A DNA stretch of 64,000 nt from Agelas oroides (GCA_949130485.1 OX422205.1:2338415-2402414); one strand, 5' to 3'; counted from the first letter of the stretch, positions 41,667 through 54,231 are shown. Notes: generated by a model not told the origin, from the letters alone. A program made the numbers and translations.

Positions 41667-42600
41667 TTACTGGTCCTGGTATGATTGGATAACGTATGAA
41701 TATTCTTCATCATGTGGCAGTACAGACTGAACATCAGCAGGAAGTTGTTCCCAATTGAGGGACTTGGGGGAAGAAAAGTTAGTGAACCCACTTGAGATAT
41801 TTGTACGATGACCACTACAAACATGTGCATCACTATTATTGTCATCACTTTCAAACTTTGAGGAGTTACTAATCTGCTTCTTTCTCTTTCGGATGACTGC
41901 TGACTTGTCTTCAAAGAGCTCAAAATAACTGTTGGACTTTGCCTCAGATGCATTTGTTGATGGCTTGCAAGATGATAACTGTGCAGAATACAAAATTTAT
42001 TAAACTTGTCATGCACTGCTTTGCTTGCAAGTGAACTCCAGTTGCATATCAAGATCTTTGAGCCTTTTTCACTTCAAAAGACTAACAGATCAGGCCAAAA
42101 TTAAATTATTATTCCACTTACTAGACCACAACTACAAATGTTTTTACAAGATCTCCATAACTGTAAAGCAACCACAACACTGAATCTTGCATATGACTAT
42201 TCTAATAGCCAGTTGTCTGTGTGTATTTATGTATAGGTACCTCAAGACTAAAGATGCCACAGTCTTATCCATTTAGTTGGCAAGGTGTGTCCTATAGTGG
42301 ATAACAAATATGTCTATTCATACACATTCAGCTGCAGTACCTCTTACTGCAGAAAATATCACTCTCAAATGCCTTACTAACCGTTGCCATATGGAATTTC
42401 CAGTCTTGCCAGCTGATAGTCTTTTCCTCTGTTTCTGCTCTTCTCTCAAGATGGTTGCTGTTAGTAAGGATCTGTCTGTAGCAGTACAAGTAAATATATT
42501 TATGTACGATTACATACCGAATTGTGCAAAAGTAGGGAGAACATAGTGGCTTGAATGAATCATAGTATATCATTTCCTTTGCCGTCAGATCAGCCCACTG
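41667..42600. other. Possible minus-strand exon 41993-41667; else non-coding
   Basis: 41993-41667 minus reads a Ser/Asn/Asp-rich frame (YFELFEDKSAVIRKRKKQIS, LNWEQLPADVQSVLPHDEE) of balanced composition just upstream of the MULE-like relic. It may be its N-terminal part. 42060-42600 holds nothing recognisable. Confidence 0.3.
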
Positions 42601-42609
42601 TCAATGAAA

Positions 42610-43400
42610 AATTGGAGATGTAGTTCATTAGTATTCATCAATAAAGTCAAGAAGAACGCGTCACTGAACTAACCAGCAATGTGGAGGCCATGAAGCTTGA
42701 AATAGCCCAACTGAAGAAGGCACTAGCAACTGCCCAGGCTACAGCAACTACCCAACTGCAGAGAAGCTACGCTAATGTGGCAAGCAGAAAGACTGGCGCT
42801 GGTGCCAACAAAGCTCACAATTACTGCAGTGATCCTCTGGGTGGGGAACATGGTGAAGGTAGTAAAACAGAGAGTACAGCCCTTGGAGAATCTACTGTGA
42901 GTATACGAACAAGATAAAGAGCTCGCAGGATTTGGGGTACACACAAGAGTAGTAGTACTAAGACTGTCAAAAGTGTGATTTTGCGAGTCAGTAAGATTGG
43001 AGGTGAGGTGCGTATAAAGCGTAAAGATAAAGAGAACCCTACGACTGGACGACCAAGATGGTGGTACGTTGTCCATGGCAGTGAATCCACTCTTATGGAA
43101 CTCGAAGCCAAGTGGGATCAATTAAGTGAAAGTGCAAACCTCATGGAAACTTGAGCCATGCTTTTTGGTAGAAAGCCAAAGCACCCCACCACCTTCAGCT
43201 ACTACCACTGATGCTACAAGTACCCTATTGCCCACCCGTATTCAGCCCTCTACTGATGTGCAACCATTACTATCCCCATCTCAACCTCCTGTTGCTATAG
43301 AATGTACCCAGTCCGAGGGGCTTGATATTCAGGTATCTAGTTGTACAGCATCGCATGACCCTAACTCTATCAGTGCCCCATTTTTATTGTAGGAGACAGA
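42610..43400 (+). mobile_element. CR1-like LINE, ORF1 region
   Basis: NVEAMKLEIAQLKKALATAQ (coiled coil), then after stops and shifts KTVKSVILRVSKIGGEV.. and RWWYVVHGSESTLMELEAKW, the WWyVvhG.E..L..LE..W block found in LINE ORF1-type proteins. Pro/Ser/Thr-rich tail to 43390. Several stops. Directly followed by the ORF2 endonuclease. Confidence 0.65.
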
Positions 43401-43429
43401 GGACGGATCTCAGACTCTACAAACTCAAT

Positions 43430-45790
43430 AACAAATCAACTTCAAATTCTATATTTTAATGCATGTAGTCTAGTTCCTAAATTAGATCATCTTTGTGTCC
43501 TCTGTGCTGCACAGCTGCCCGACATTGTTTGCATCACTGAGAGTTGGCTAGATAATAGCATATATGATAATGAACTCACAATTCCTGGCTACTGTATCAT
43601 ACATTTAGATAGAAATAGGCATGGTGGGGGTGTATTGATGTATATCAGGTGCACACTGCAGACTCAGGTATTGTCATTAGGTCCTTTTGATCTTGAAGAT
43701 ATGATTGTTTCTATAAACAATGCTAAATGTATGGGCTTATTTTATAGACCACCTAGTTCCACATCTCTTATTTTTGATACCTTGTTTTCTGTTTTAGAGC
43801 AATTGGACCCTTCTTTAGTTTTTGAATTTTGTACTCATTGGAGATTTTATTAAACCCCTAACATTTTTTATATCACCAGCTGTCTTGTATTTTGTCTACT
43901 TTCAACCTTACCCAGGTGGTACCACAATTAACATATGTCTCTACAAGTGGAAGTGCAACTTTGATTGACTTAGTCCTACTGTCTAACCCCCAGCAGCTCC
44001 AGGATTGTTCAGTATTACCTGAGCTACCAAATTCTGATCACAAGGGAATTTCAGTAACAAAACTGTCAGAGATTGCCGACCTAAAACTTCAAGACCAATT
44101 TGGAGATATGCCTTGGCAGACTTTTCGAGGGCTTGTGAACTGCTTGATGCTACCAACTGGGATCCAATGATGGCCATGGGTATAGATCAAGTATGGGGAT
44201 TTTGGCAACAGAAGTTTCTTATCATGGAACAGTGCATTCCGAAAGGATCTTTGCCAAAAAGGAAGTGTGCTCCCTGGATCTCCAAACAAATTTTCCATGC
44301 AATTTGTAAGCGTAATACATGTTATCGTAGAGCCAAACAAACTGGAAGTCCTGAACTTCTGAGCAAATACAAGCACCTCAGGAATAAGGTTGTCCACATG
44401 GTCAACAAACGCAAAAGAAATTATCTGAACAATCTCAAGTCAGCTAGCTGCAAAGATTTGTGGAAAGCAGTTAAAAATTTGAATGGAAGGCAATGCTCAA
44501 TACCTACACTTAGTAAGTTTTTAAATCTTTCGATTACCACTGGCAAGCTACCAAGTGCTTACAAAACATCCTCTGTGGTACCTATTCCAAAAACTGAGAA
44601 CAAGTCTGATGCAAAGAACTACAGGCCTATCTCACTGCTCTCAGTTATCAGTAAAATTTTGGAGAGGCACATCTATGGCAAAATTTTGATGCATTTGCAA
44701 TCTGCTTACCCTCTCTAGAGAGTCAGGGGGGTTTTTGTTCTGGAAAATCAACATTTTGACAGCTACAAACAGCTGCTGTGTTGTTTTGACTTCACCAAAG
44801 CATTTGATTCTGTGCCCCACAAACCTTTGATTGCAAAACTGCAATTCATTGGCCTGGATGTCTACCTTGTGCAATGGATTACTGACTACCTCACAAACCG
44901 TATGCAGTATGTTGTAGGGATTGGTGTATCTTCAAAGCCTCTCTGTGTCATTTCTGGTGTGCCCCAGGGGTCTGTCCTGGGGCCCCTTCTTTTCCTCATT
45001 TACATCAATGGAATTGCTGTATCACCTGAGAGCAAACTGGTTATGTATGCCGATGATATTCTGTTGTACAGGGCAATTAGGCAAGCATCTGACTATCAAC
45101 TTTTGCAGCAGGATGTTGAAGCACTTGGAAAATGGACTACCTTGAAACCCAAAGCCATGGTATTTTGACATCCTGTTCCAGCCCCTTCACTAAATGGGTT
45201 TAGACTGGAAATTTTTGACAGTGTTAAGTACCTGGACATTACCATCTCTTCTGACTTATCCTGGACTAAACATATAAACATCATCAGCTCCAAAGCTCCA
45301 AAGCTTGTTGGACTGCTGTTCCAGCAGTTCTATAGATGTGCAGACACAGACATCATTCGTAAGCTCTACATTGCTATCGTAAGGCCTCACTTGGAATATG
45401 CAAGCCAGGTTTGGGATCCATATCTACTGAGGGACCAACAAACTCTTGAAAACATTCAAAGATTTTCTTGTAGAGTGTGCTTGAAGCGGTGGGATTTAAG
45501 CTATGCTCAGGGCTCTCAGCATTCCTACTTTTGCTGCATGTAGAAAACAACTAAAATTGTGTACCTTCTTTAGCTCTGTGAATGGATTGTCTATTGCTCC
45601 TAATCTTATTCACAGAGTACCACCTTTTCAATCTAGACACGCACATGATCTCTCTTTTGTTTGTCCAATTGCTCGCACCAATCAATATAATTATGTATTC
45701 TTTTTCCCCCCATACAATTTATTTGTGGAACAATTTACCTGATTCTGTAGTACATTCTAACTCCTTAGTCACGTTTATGTATGCTAGCTT
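43430..45790 (+). mobile_element. CR1-like LINE, ORF2 (endonuclease and RT)
   Basis: APE-type endonuclease: LQILYFNACSLVPKLDHL, DIVCITESWLD, GYCIIHLDR..HGGGVLMYI, GLFYRPPSS, LIDLVL, SDHKGIS. RT: VVPIPKTE..DAKNYRPISL, CCFDFTKAFDSVPHKPLIAK, SGVPQGSVLGPLLFLIYING, VMYADDILLY (catalytic YADD intact). C-terminus: VKYLDITIS, RPHLEYASQVWDPYL, IYLWNNLPDSVV. This is nearly the full domain order of a CR1-superfamily element. Broken by stops or shifts near 43850, 44160, 44718, 45168 and 45500. Ends about 45790; no 3' tail repeat is obvious. Confidence 0.88.
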
Positions 45791-46189
45791 TAGCTGTATG
45801 CTATTTCATGCATCCTTTGCTTTTATGCATAAATTTCATAGAAAAAAATCAATCATGACTGTAAACTCCCTGAGCTTGAGGTATATCTACTGTACCATGA
45901 ATGTTCAGTGGTTTCGCTTATCATTGAAGAGAACCAGTATTCCATCAGATTCAAATAATTTCTCCTGTGTTGAAATATGTATATATTCAGGTACGTACTA
46001 AGCACATAATCAACAGATATTCTACATACCTTTCTGTAGTATCGTAGCACACCATCATAACCAGTATAGAAAGCAATTTCTCTGTGAAGAAACTGTTCAG
46101 AATGGTGGTCTTTGTGTCAGCTGCAAGCCAATTGTTGCCGAGCGCATTAGCGCGGGGCTCTGAATGAGGGATCTATTCTCGCAATGTAC

Positions 46190-46300
46190 GTGCGTACGTA
46201 CGTACGTACGTGTCGGTCACGCTTAGGAATGTCAATTTGTGGTATCGCTTAGGAATGTCAATTTGAGGTCACGCTCGGAATGTCAATTTGCACTCACGCC
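46190..46300. repeat. (ACGT)n and GTCAATTTG triplication
   Basis: CGTACGTACGTACGTACGTA-type microsatellite at 46191-46211. Then three spaced copies of GGAATGTCAATTTG (46226-46292) separated by CGCT-rich linkers. Confidence 0.75.
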
Positions 46301-46899
46301 CAGGCAGGATATCGGATACGTACATTACACGACGAAGCCGGGACGACATTTCTTGCCGACGGAGGACGGGGAGAACAGCGCGACTGGCCCTTCGCAACGT
46401 ACGTATTTGCGGAGCGAAGTGCATAAACGAGTCAGCTGAACGCAGCCGACGGCTGAGAAAAAACAAAAAAGCAAAGAAGTCAGCCCACCGTAGAAAGCCA
46501 AGAGAGCGACAGAAGAACAAGAAAGAGTTCAAAAGTAGAAAGCACGTACTGGAGATTCTTCACAAGCCAGGTATTTAGGCTCACTCTTCACGTTACCGTT
46601 GTTCTTTGGACTCCCACTATACTAAACGAGCAACGCCTGACACCTGCGCCGCGCGCCCCATCCGCGCATGGCGCTTGGAGCGGCGCGAGGCATCATGCGC
46701 ATGCGTAGTCCTAGTTAACAAAGTAATCTATGTTGTATGTAATGTTTTTCTAGTCAACTTTTCATTCTTATATACTCTCTCTGCTTCAGATTGGAGAAGA
46801 CGAACATATTTCATCATGATCTGTGGGTCAAGAAGAGTATATACTGGCACTGTTGATAGTCTTGCAAGACAACCATTGTGCACTTTAACATTGTATTGA
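46288..46899 (+). CDS. Possible two-exon basic protein
   Basis: 46288-46570 reads a very basic protein (RSRRLRKNKKAKKSAHRRKP, RERQKNKKEFKSRKHVLEIL) to CCAG|GTATTT. TGCTTCAG|AT at 46790 continues in phase as WRRRTYFIMICGSRRVYTGT and stops at 46899. Splice phase agrees, but no family is known and the G+C-rich, CpG-rich start could be promoter sequence. Confidence 0.28.
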
Positions 46900-47699
46900 T
46901 TTACCTTGTCATTCAGCCATTCTTTGCCAGCTAACCTCCTGAGGTCATCCTATTCAGCTCAGTGGAAAGCTCTGCAATCATCTCATTGTCACTGGCATCA
47001 GTTATTATAATTGGCTGTTGCTCACTCATCAAAAGTTGTAGCCTATAATGTAGTTGTAGCTGCATCAGTATTACGTGGCTACATCATTTTGGCAGCCCGA
47101 TGTGGAGTACCTTCCTCCAAGCTAGCTAGGTCAGACGTCACTCAACGCTACTTTTCCCGCGAAATCAATCAAGCGGCATGTGCGTATAATCCAGACCGCA
47201 CCCCTTAGCGCATGCGCACATAGTAACATTCGCAAATTAAGTCTAAGTCGAAAGTATGCCTAAAATAAAATTCGGGTTTTAATTAAGGCCGTTGCAATTA
47301 TGTAGTTAATAGGAATTGCATGTAGTCGTGCACCGTTACTTCAAATAGGTGCAGGGTGAAAGTGCCGTATCACACTACGCATGCGCAATGCAACGTAAGT
47401 ATGACGTAATGCGACGTTTACCCTGCACCTAGCACGAACCCTTCAAATGTACCAGTGTAACTTATTTGAGCAGTCAGGTACCAAAATCCAAATCCCGTTC
47501 CAAGTTTCCTCGTTATGATTGGTAATTTTCGCGGGGAAATTTTTCGCGGTTTTAATTTTCGCGCTTTTAATTTTCGCGGTCGGTGAATCCGGGACCCGCG
47601 GGTTAGCTAGGGGTACAGCTTAAAGCTGAGCGAATGTCTAGAATTGTTTACAGAGAGAGATCGTAATTTCAGCTCTTTGTTCCAGTGTGGCGAGAAAAG
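46900..47699. other. No gene; TTTTCGCGG repeat block
   Basis: 47526-47585 has four copies of TTTTCGCG(G/C) within about 60 bp, like the end of a MITE type seen again near 57175-57225. A hairpin AGGTGCAGGGT..ACCCTGCACCT brackets 47347-47430. Confidence 0.5.
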
Positions 47700-48340
47700 T
47701 AGCCTCGTTCCCAGGCCTTCTCCGGCTCCAGTTTTAATTGGGGCGAGCCTGAGCGAGCCTCACACTAGCGAGTCGAACGATGGATTTTTCATATATTTAT
47801 ATATATATACTAGTGAGATGATTCATCATCATGGGGCGAGCCTGAGCAAGCAGCAAACTGCTGATTTACTACTTTGTCATGGCACACAGCAGGATTTGTC
47901 ACTGTCGACTGTTTAATTAAGCCAAATTTAATAACGCATGTTCTCTAAGTCCTCACCAGAGATAAATGTAAGTATCACATATGCCAGCCATTTCTCCAAC
48001 CAGGGCAGCTAACGTGGCTACACATGCATGAACTAAGCTTTACACCGAAATCATGAGCTGCCGTTTATGCATGACCGCTACCTGAAGCGACCCAGTCAAC
48101 CAACGTCCATATTAAATTTGTACCGCCTGTGAGCGGCCTGCCGTCGTCAGTAGAAGCACAAGCCAGTGCCACGCGTGCTTCAACTTCAGTCGTTTTCGCT
48201 CCGGGTCCCCGGCGCTGCACTCTGACAGTAGCTCTCCACTGGCGATATCGATCTTCGTGAAATATTTGAATTCGCTCATTGGGGCGAGCGCAGCGAGCCC
48301 CACACTTGTGGTGAAAACGGAAAATTGTCTATATATATAT
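47700..48340. other. Solo MITE ends and AT repeat
   Basis: TAGCCTCGTTCCCAGGCC at 47700 (left end only). GGGGCGAGCCTGAGCGAGCC at 47742 and 47834 and a related GGGGCGAGCGCAGCGAGCC at 48279. ATAT runs at 47790-47812. No gene recognised. Confidence 0.5.
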
Positions 48341-48932
48341 TAAAAAACATTAAAATGTAAAAAGATGTAGGGATGGCATGCCAAAAAGTATGCAAACAAG
48401 GTAGAGATGATGCATGAAAGCAAAGGTCTACATATTGGCAAAGCCCCATCCCTACATCTTTTTCACACTACAGTTAGACAGTGCATGGGTAGTCTTTACT
48501 AGCAGTTCATGGCTGTAGCCTCATTCTCAGGCCATGCACTTTCTAGCTCCTCCCACATGGCCTGGGAACGAGGCTAATATTGTAGGTGGCTACCAAGGTT
48601 AGTAGTTTTATTGCCAACATACTACTTGTAGTGACAGTGGTACCCTTGTTATATCATGCCTCTGGTATAACTTAGACAGTGAGCTCGAGTGGGCTGCAGA
48701 CTGGTCATAGTAATCAGTGTGTAAAACTCAAGTACTCATGCACAGCGTTAATAACTGCATGGATGGGTGCAGATTCAGCTCTCGAGCACGCTGTCTAACT
48801 GCAGTGTGAAAAAGATGTAGGGATGGGGCTTTGCCAATATGTAGACCTTTGCTTTCATGCATCATCTCTACCTTGTTTGCATACTTTTTGGCATGCCATC
48901 CCTACATCTTTTTACATTTTTAATGTTTTTTA
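48341..48932. repeat. Long inverted repeat with ATGTAGGGATGG modules
   Basis: Arms 48341-48484 and 48788-48932 (about 144 bp) are near-perfect reverse complements. Each arm contains a 93-bp module bounded by ATGTAGGGATGG and CCATCCCTACAT (48365-48457, 48815-48907), so the structure is palindromic at two scales. The loop has an inner GTCTAA/GAGCTCGAG-type stem and a MITE (48516-48576). Confidence 0.9.
48516..48576. mobile_element. 61-bp TAGCCTCG hairpin (copy H)
   Basis: TAGCCTCATTCTCAGGCC..GGCCTGGGAACGAGGCTA. No target duplication visible. Nested in the loop of the inverted repeat. Confidence 0.7.
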
Positions 48933-49532
48933 AGTCTTGTTTCCAGGCTGTACTTTTTTTGATGTTAATCTCAGTTACAGTTAGACCTAAGCCTAAGAAG
49001 AATATTTCAAGTGTAACCACAACACCAGAACTTGAAGCGGCGTTGACAGTTTAGTAGTGATTCCAGTGTGACATCTGCCCTCCCTGGAGAAAAGTGTAAT
49101 AATTATGTGCAATATAGCCAGCTAGAACCTGATGAAGGGCCAACCACTCTCCGTACCAAACTTTGTGAAAACAATTTCATGATTCAGTTGTCAATCACAT
49201 GACGACTGACCAGCTGCAGCACAGAAAACTATCATACTGACAACAGACCATCCTAGCTTTACAGTTCACTGAAGCTGTGAGTAGGCTAGTTTTAGTGTAG
49301 CTACAAGTAGGCAGCTGAATGCAGCGCCTTACCTACGTGGTGTTCATAAGCCTTGCCCAATGCCGCGGGGGAAAAAACCCGTGCCAACCATGCCCGCCCG
49401 CTCGCTTGTGTACTCTCGCTTCCAGACCAATGACCGTGGTCTTCGGTCTGGGAACGAGACTTCGTGTGCGCATGCGTACAAAATTAGAAAATGGCGTCCT
49501 AAGCAACGGACAGCAGCCTCAGAGTGTTGTGA

Positions 49533-49631
49533 ATGGCTTTTGTTGACCAGGGTGAATTTGAAGCTATGAAGACGCTGAGTGGTTGGGAAGCTGAGCGCTG
49601 TGATGAGCATCCGTTTCGTGCTAAAATCAAG
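49533..49631 (+). CDS. Putative first coding exon, unknown protein
   Basis: ATG at 49533 (TGTGAATGG) opens exactly 33 codons ending AAG|GTGAGT: MAFVDQGEFEAMKTL..GWEAE, then HPFRAKIK. The balanced composition and strong donor suggest a real first exon. Upstream is CpG-rich with a degraded TAGTCTCG element (49420-49465). The next exon could not be identified. A competing ATG GCG TCC TAA lies at 49491. Confidence 0.42.
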
Positions 49632-50039
49632 GTGAGTACTTGAGCCGTTTTCGAGTTATCAAAATTTACAAAGTGGTCGGAACAAAGAAAGAAAAATGGC
49701 ACTTTTGCTAGCGCACACTTTTGTGTTTAGCTGTCTTCCGCGTGGCTTTTGGCCACTTGTATGAGTCTTGCTGATCACAAAGGCACTCAAAGAGGAAGCC
49801 TGGGGGCTTAAATAAGCTTTTAGCGTGTTTGTGGTGAAGTTATACGGCTTTTGCTTAAGTACTGCATATATTGCGCGTCGGCGCCATCCCTACATAGAGA
49901 GTCTACCGACTCTCTGATGTATGTATGTTTGGTACGTGCGAATTCCGTATATATACATCCTGCCCCATCTGTGCGCGATGCAATATTTCTACATTGTATG
50001 TTGGGTCATGTAACCACTGTTGTGCTCAAGAGACAAGGC

Positions 50040-50170
50040 TAGCAGAACAGAAAGGCTGAACAGTGGGAACCAACGTAACTGGGACTTGAAAACGGTGAGG
50101 AAAGGGAGGCGCGACTAGCAAGACGGAGACTGATTACTAATGTGCTGCGTGACACTGCCGCCAACGGGGA
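50040..50170 (+). pseudogene. Remnant of charged EEREARLARRR repeat
   Basis: After an in-frame stop the plus strand reads LGLENGEEREARLARRR and then LITNVLRDTAANGE. The EREARLARRR core resembles repeat proteins associated with Helitron/PIF1 helicases, like 10470-10740. One unit only. Confidence 0.3.
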
Positions 50171-50179
50171 GTGCTCAGT

Positions 50180-53138
50180 GTATTAAAGACAGAGCGATTA
50201 GCTTGTGAGGACCCGAACCAGAGATGCCTCGTGAGCAACAGCTACAGAAGAGCTTCTAAACCCCATATCACAACTCTAGTAATTGTGCTCCGGATTAGGG
50301 CTGACAATATAATCTACACCACCCTGACTCCATACCCCATAGCTGAGAGAATCCTGATTCCACAGCTGTATGTGCTCAGCAAATATCAATGCACTATAGA
50401 CCGTGACTGAGGAGACAGTGCCCAGATGTGAATAAGTTGGAGACACAGGAAACCAACGGAATATATTTGTTCGTACAAAGATGTTCACCCTCATCCTCAA
50501 CTTGCAACCATTCAAGCCACCTCCAAATGCTTTGAGACCTTGTTGCCTGAAGCAGTAGCTACCATTTCACAGTAATGACACAGAGTGTGTACAATGAACC
50601 CAAGATTAGCACGCATATACCCAAGCTATATTGCTCCACAAACACCGGCATACATTTGATGTCCTACATAGGCCTAAGTAAGATTTTCGTACAACTTGGC
50701 AGCCAGCTAGCTTCAGCTCCAAGATGACTTTGAAAGACGACGATTATGAAAGACAGCCAGGAAAAGCAGCTGGAGCGTGCGCACTTATTAAACAAAGGAT
50801 AGCCTAGAAGTTGTGTTTGCAGCGACATCCAGGATAGGTAGCTGGAGCTTGAGTATTTACTATATGTACGTATGTATACAAGGGCTATTCAACAGTTGTG
50901 TTGAGAGGCTGAAAGCAGAAAGCAGCAGAGACCCTCTTTCGATCCATGGCTGATGGATGGCGAACCCCATCTGCAATTTCTAAGATGCCTCAAGTAAGGA
51001 CTATGCATGACAAGCCAGGCTGTGTTTAAACTTAGCCTATACACTTAGCCAGAGTAGATGCTTAGGTTGCACTAAGGGCTGCATTGTATGGTACGTATAC
51101 CACCCAATGACAAGCTAGTCTATGCAACCATCTTCTCTAAGCTGTTAAGCACTTTTGTAGAGTAACAAGCTTTGTTCAGCTATGTGCCACGCCACCTGTG
51201 TGCTGTGATCTGATACTTCACTGAAAAGCCTTGGATATACATAGGCGTAGGAAACAAATTTGAAGTGTAGAGGCCATGCTGTGCCGCGCGAAGCGCTGTT
51301 GAAAGAAAATAATTTCGTCGCGCGTAGCACGGCGGCGAATTTTATCACAGTGTGCACCTTTAGACTGCAAAATAAAGCCTTTTTTTCAACGGTGTATAAT
51401 ATTCTAGCCTCGTTCTCAGACCTTACCAACCCTCCAGTACAATATTCAATTTATGTGGAAAACAGATTATACTGACTTCGTCGTCGTTCTCATGCAGGAG
51501 ACCGCCCAGCTAGCTTTCGTCGCTTGTAGTAGTCTCTTTGAAAATCTGCATCAGTTTCGTACCGAGCCATCTCACTGCCAAGATTTCGATCAGCTTATAG
51601 TGTACTTTAATCGGAAATGTACGCATGTAACTGCATATGAATGAAATATTTTTATATGAGACTGATGAATGAAATATTTTTATATGAGACTGATGCAACG
51701 AAGAAGCTGCTTGACCTTAGGCTTAGCCTCGCTCCCAGAGAACGAGGGTTGTTTGAGCTAACTTAGCAGGTTATGAATATTAATTTACGGCCTAAAAAGT
51801 GTAGCGGCCAAAGCCGCTACGGCCGCTACGGTTCCTACGCCACTGATATAGCAGTGTATTGCTTGCTCACGCTCGCCCACAATGTTCTACATTCGCCTAG
51901 TTTAAAATTAATTTTACGGTAAGTGGTCGGTCCAAGCCAGATACACACGCATGCGCAATGCAGTCACGCTAGTGTGGGGCTCGCTCAGGCTCGCCCCAAT
52001 TATCTGTTGTACGTATTCCGTATGTCTGTTTAGACTGTAATTTAAGGCAACCGCGCGCCGCGTGCAGACAATACATGTAAGTAACATTTTCGCTCCGCAA
52101 GCTACTTTTCAGCACGATACGAGCAGTGGAGTGTGGCCGAAGACGGCGAGAAGAGACGCTTGGGAGGAGTAGCTGGAACATATGAGGAAATTTTGGACAT
52201 TAGCCTGTTTTTCACACTAATTCTCACCTTTTCATGTTGTAGCTTAAGTATGGCCAATACTGGAGATGAAGTCATTTATCTGCATTATTTCGATTTTGCT
52301 AAAAAAGTGTAGGTGAAATTCTGATTCTACATGCTATTTGCTTCAAGATGATACCAATACACTGATGATACAACGTACCATTTTTCGGCCGATTGTCAGC
52401 AAAGTTCTGAGTTGCTTAAGTATGGCGTTCTATGGAGGGGTCAAAGGTCAATTGTTTTCGTCGCAACGTTGCGCGAAATAAGCACAAGATATAAAAAAGT
52501 GTAGCCTACCGTTGTGTACAGCGCAAGGCGAGGATTGCGAAGATGTGCAGATTGTGTAAGTTGATCGTCCCAGTTTTCGGCCGATTTAGTTTGAAATGTG
52601 CCACACACAGTTCCAATGGAGCCTGGCTTCCTTGTAGCTACAGGCCTGTGGGTGTGACTCGCACCTGCTTTATAGACTCATAGGTGTTAATGTCAGAATT
52701 GTACGTGTTAATTGAACATTGCTTTGTTGGCATGGAGTGTCAAATGTCCTTTTCTGGCCCATATTTCTTGATATGGAACGTGAACGTTTACTGCACGAGG
52801 GCTGGAAGGTGTGAAGACAAACCTGGGTACTTACAGAATGCGGAAGGCGGCAGAGATCCTTTGAATGTCCAAGTTGAGTACTGCCTAACGGCACGGTGCA
52901 TTTATCATGCGTAGGGAGGACCTGGAAGGAGAGCGTCTACACCATATGCAACAGTCCCTGGCAGGAATGCGTTATCTCATCATTGGTTGGAAGAAAGATA
53001 TTTGGTCAAATTGACAAGTGTCTTCGCCAGTGTTTCCTCACCATGATATAGCTGTCTGAATGATAGCCAATATCTGACAAGTAAATTAATATTTAGCAAA
53101 CACACCAGCAGCATAACCTATGCAACATAATACTACCA
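50180..53138. other. No gene; scattered repeats
   Basis: 51639-51694 is a perfect tandem duplication of 28 bp (GAATGAAATATTTTTATATG..). TAGCCTCGTTCTCAGACC solo end at 51404. CGCTAGTGTGGGGCTCGCTC end at 51969. Frames such as 52684-52914 plus are not assignable. Confidence 0.5.
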
Positions 53139-53146
53139 GTATGCAC

Positions 53147-53595
53147 CAGGGTTGTAGTAATTGAAAAACCAAATGTAATGACTACGTAATGATTACAGGT
53201 TTTCAAACACAGTAGTTTGTAATTTTAATTTCACTTCACAACAACTGATGTAATTTGTAATGCTGAACAAAAGGCATGTAATTGTTTGCAGGGGATAGTA
53301 AAATACCAATTACAAGTTCAATTACAATACTGGCAAACTCAGCGCACTCAGCTGACCATGTGCTGCTCAAGATATGTGGCAAGAGCATACATTGTCAGCA
53401 CATTTACATTAAAACCAATTCAGGACTACTTCGACCTGTAATTTAACAGTGTAATTTCTAATTTTGTCATTTTTCTGTAATTGTAATCATTACTCGTAAG
53501 CAAACTTGGTAATTGTAATGGGTATTAATTGACGATTCAGGCTCAAGTAATTGTAATCAATAAAACCATGCCAGAATTCAATTACTACAACCCTG
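53147..53595. mobile_element. hAT-type MITE with 8-bp target duplication
   Basis: Ends CAGGGTTGTAGTAATTGAA and TTCAATTACTACAACCCTG. Perfect duplication GTATGCAC (53139-53146, 53596-53603). Interior AT-rich with many GTAATT(A) motifs. Length 449 bp, no coding capacity. 8 bp and CAGGG ends fit hAT. Confidence 0.93.
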
Positions 53596-53983
53596 GTATG
53601 CACAAACTATCCTTGAAGCAACATTGTATACACACTACAAACCTAATTTAATCCCTACACTGCATCAAGCAGTACACATCCCCACTTATTTAAACCATGT
53701 CTTTACTCTAACTGCATGGGAAGGTGTATTGCCCCAGTGATTTAACAAAGCGCCTCTTTTTAACAAGACCGCTCAATCATCGAGTCATCCATACTTGCAC
53801 AACTGCATACAAGAGACAAAACAACAGTATTGCACAACAATTACTTTCAGAGTTGTGATTTACTACTTCATGTTGTATTCTACCACTCGCTCAGGCTCGC
53901 CCCAAGATGCCTTGCATCTACACTAGTTATGATCGCTTGCAGTATGCAAACCCCTTCTCCCTCCATTTTTGCATACTGCAAGA

Positions 53984-54015
53984 CTGGAGCCGGGGAAGGC
54001 CTGGGAACGAGGCTA
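53984..54015. mobile_element. Solo right end of TAGCCTCG element
   Basis: CTGGAGCCGGGGAAGGCC then TGGGAACGAGGCTA, the reverse complement of the left end at 47700. Flanks do not match, so no complete element is defined. Confidence 0.5.
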
Positions 54016-54048
54016 CTCTCGGCCTTGCGCCGCCGTCCAGTTCGTGCG

Positions 54049-54165
54049 TATGGCACGCCGTTTGTAACAAAACTCGAAATTGCATATGGTCACCACGTAA
54101 GCTTAAATAGTATGGCACGCCGTTTGTAACAAAACTCGAAATTGCATATGGTCACCACGTAAGCG
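54049..54165. repeat. Direct repeat, 62-bp period
   Basis: TATGGCACGCCGTTTGTAAC.. through ..GGTCACCACGTAAG occurs at 54049-54103 and 54111-54165. An inverted copy is at about 56955-57002. Confidence 0.9.
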
Positions 54166-54207
54166 AGGGTGAAAAAAAAAGTGCAAAGAAAAGAAAGGAA
54201 GAACTGT

Positions 54208-54231
54208 AACCTAACCCTAACCCTAACCCTA
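54208..54231. repeat. Interstitial telomeric repeat (CCCTAA)n
   Basis: About four copies of CCTAAC/CCCTAA, that is TTAGGG on the minus strand, directly inside the window. A degenerate pair (CCTAATCCTAACCCTAG) is near 61172. Confidence 0.85.

Noticed and set aside
47700..54015. Left end at 47700 and right end at 54015 as termini of one 6.3-kb element
   Set aside because: The ends are complementary, but the adjoining 9 bases (CGAGAAAAG and CTCTCGGCC) do not match and there is no transposase between them.
54208..54231. Chromosome end
   Set aside because: The tract is short and ordinary sequence continues on both sides.
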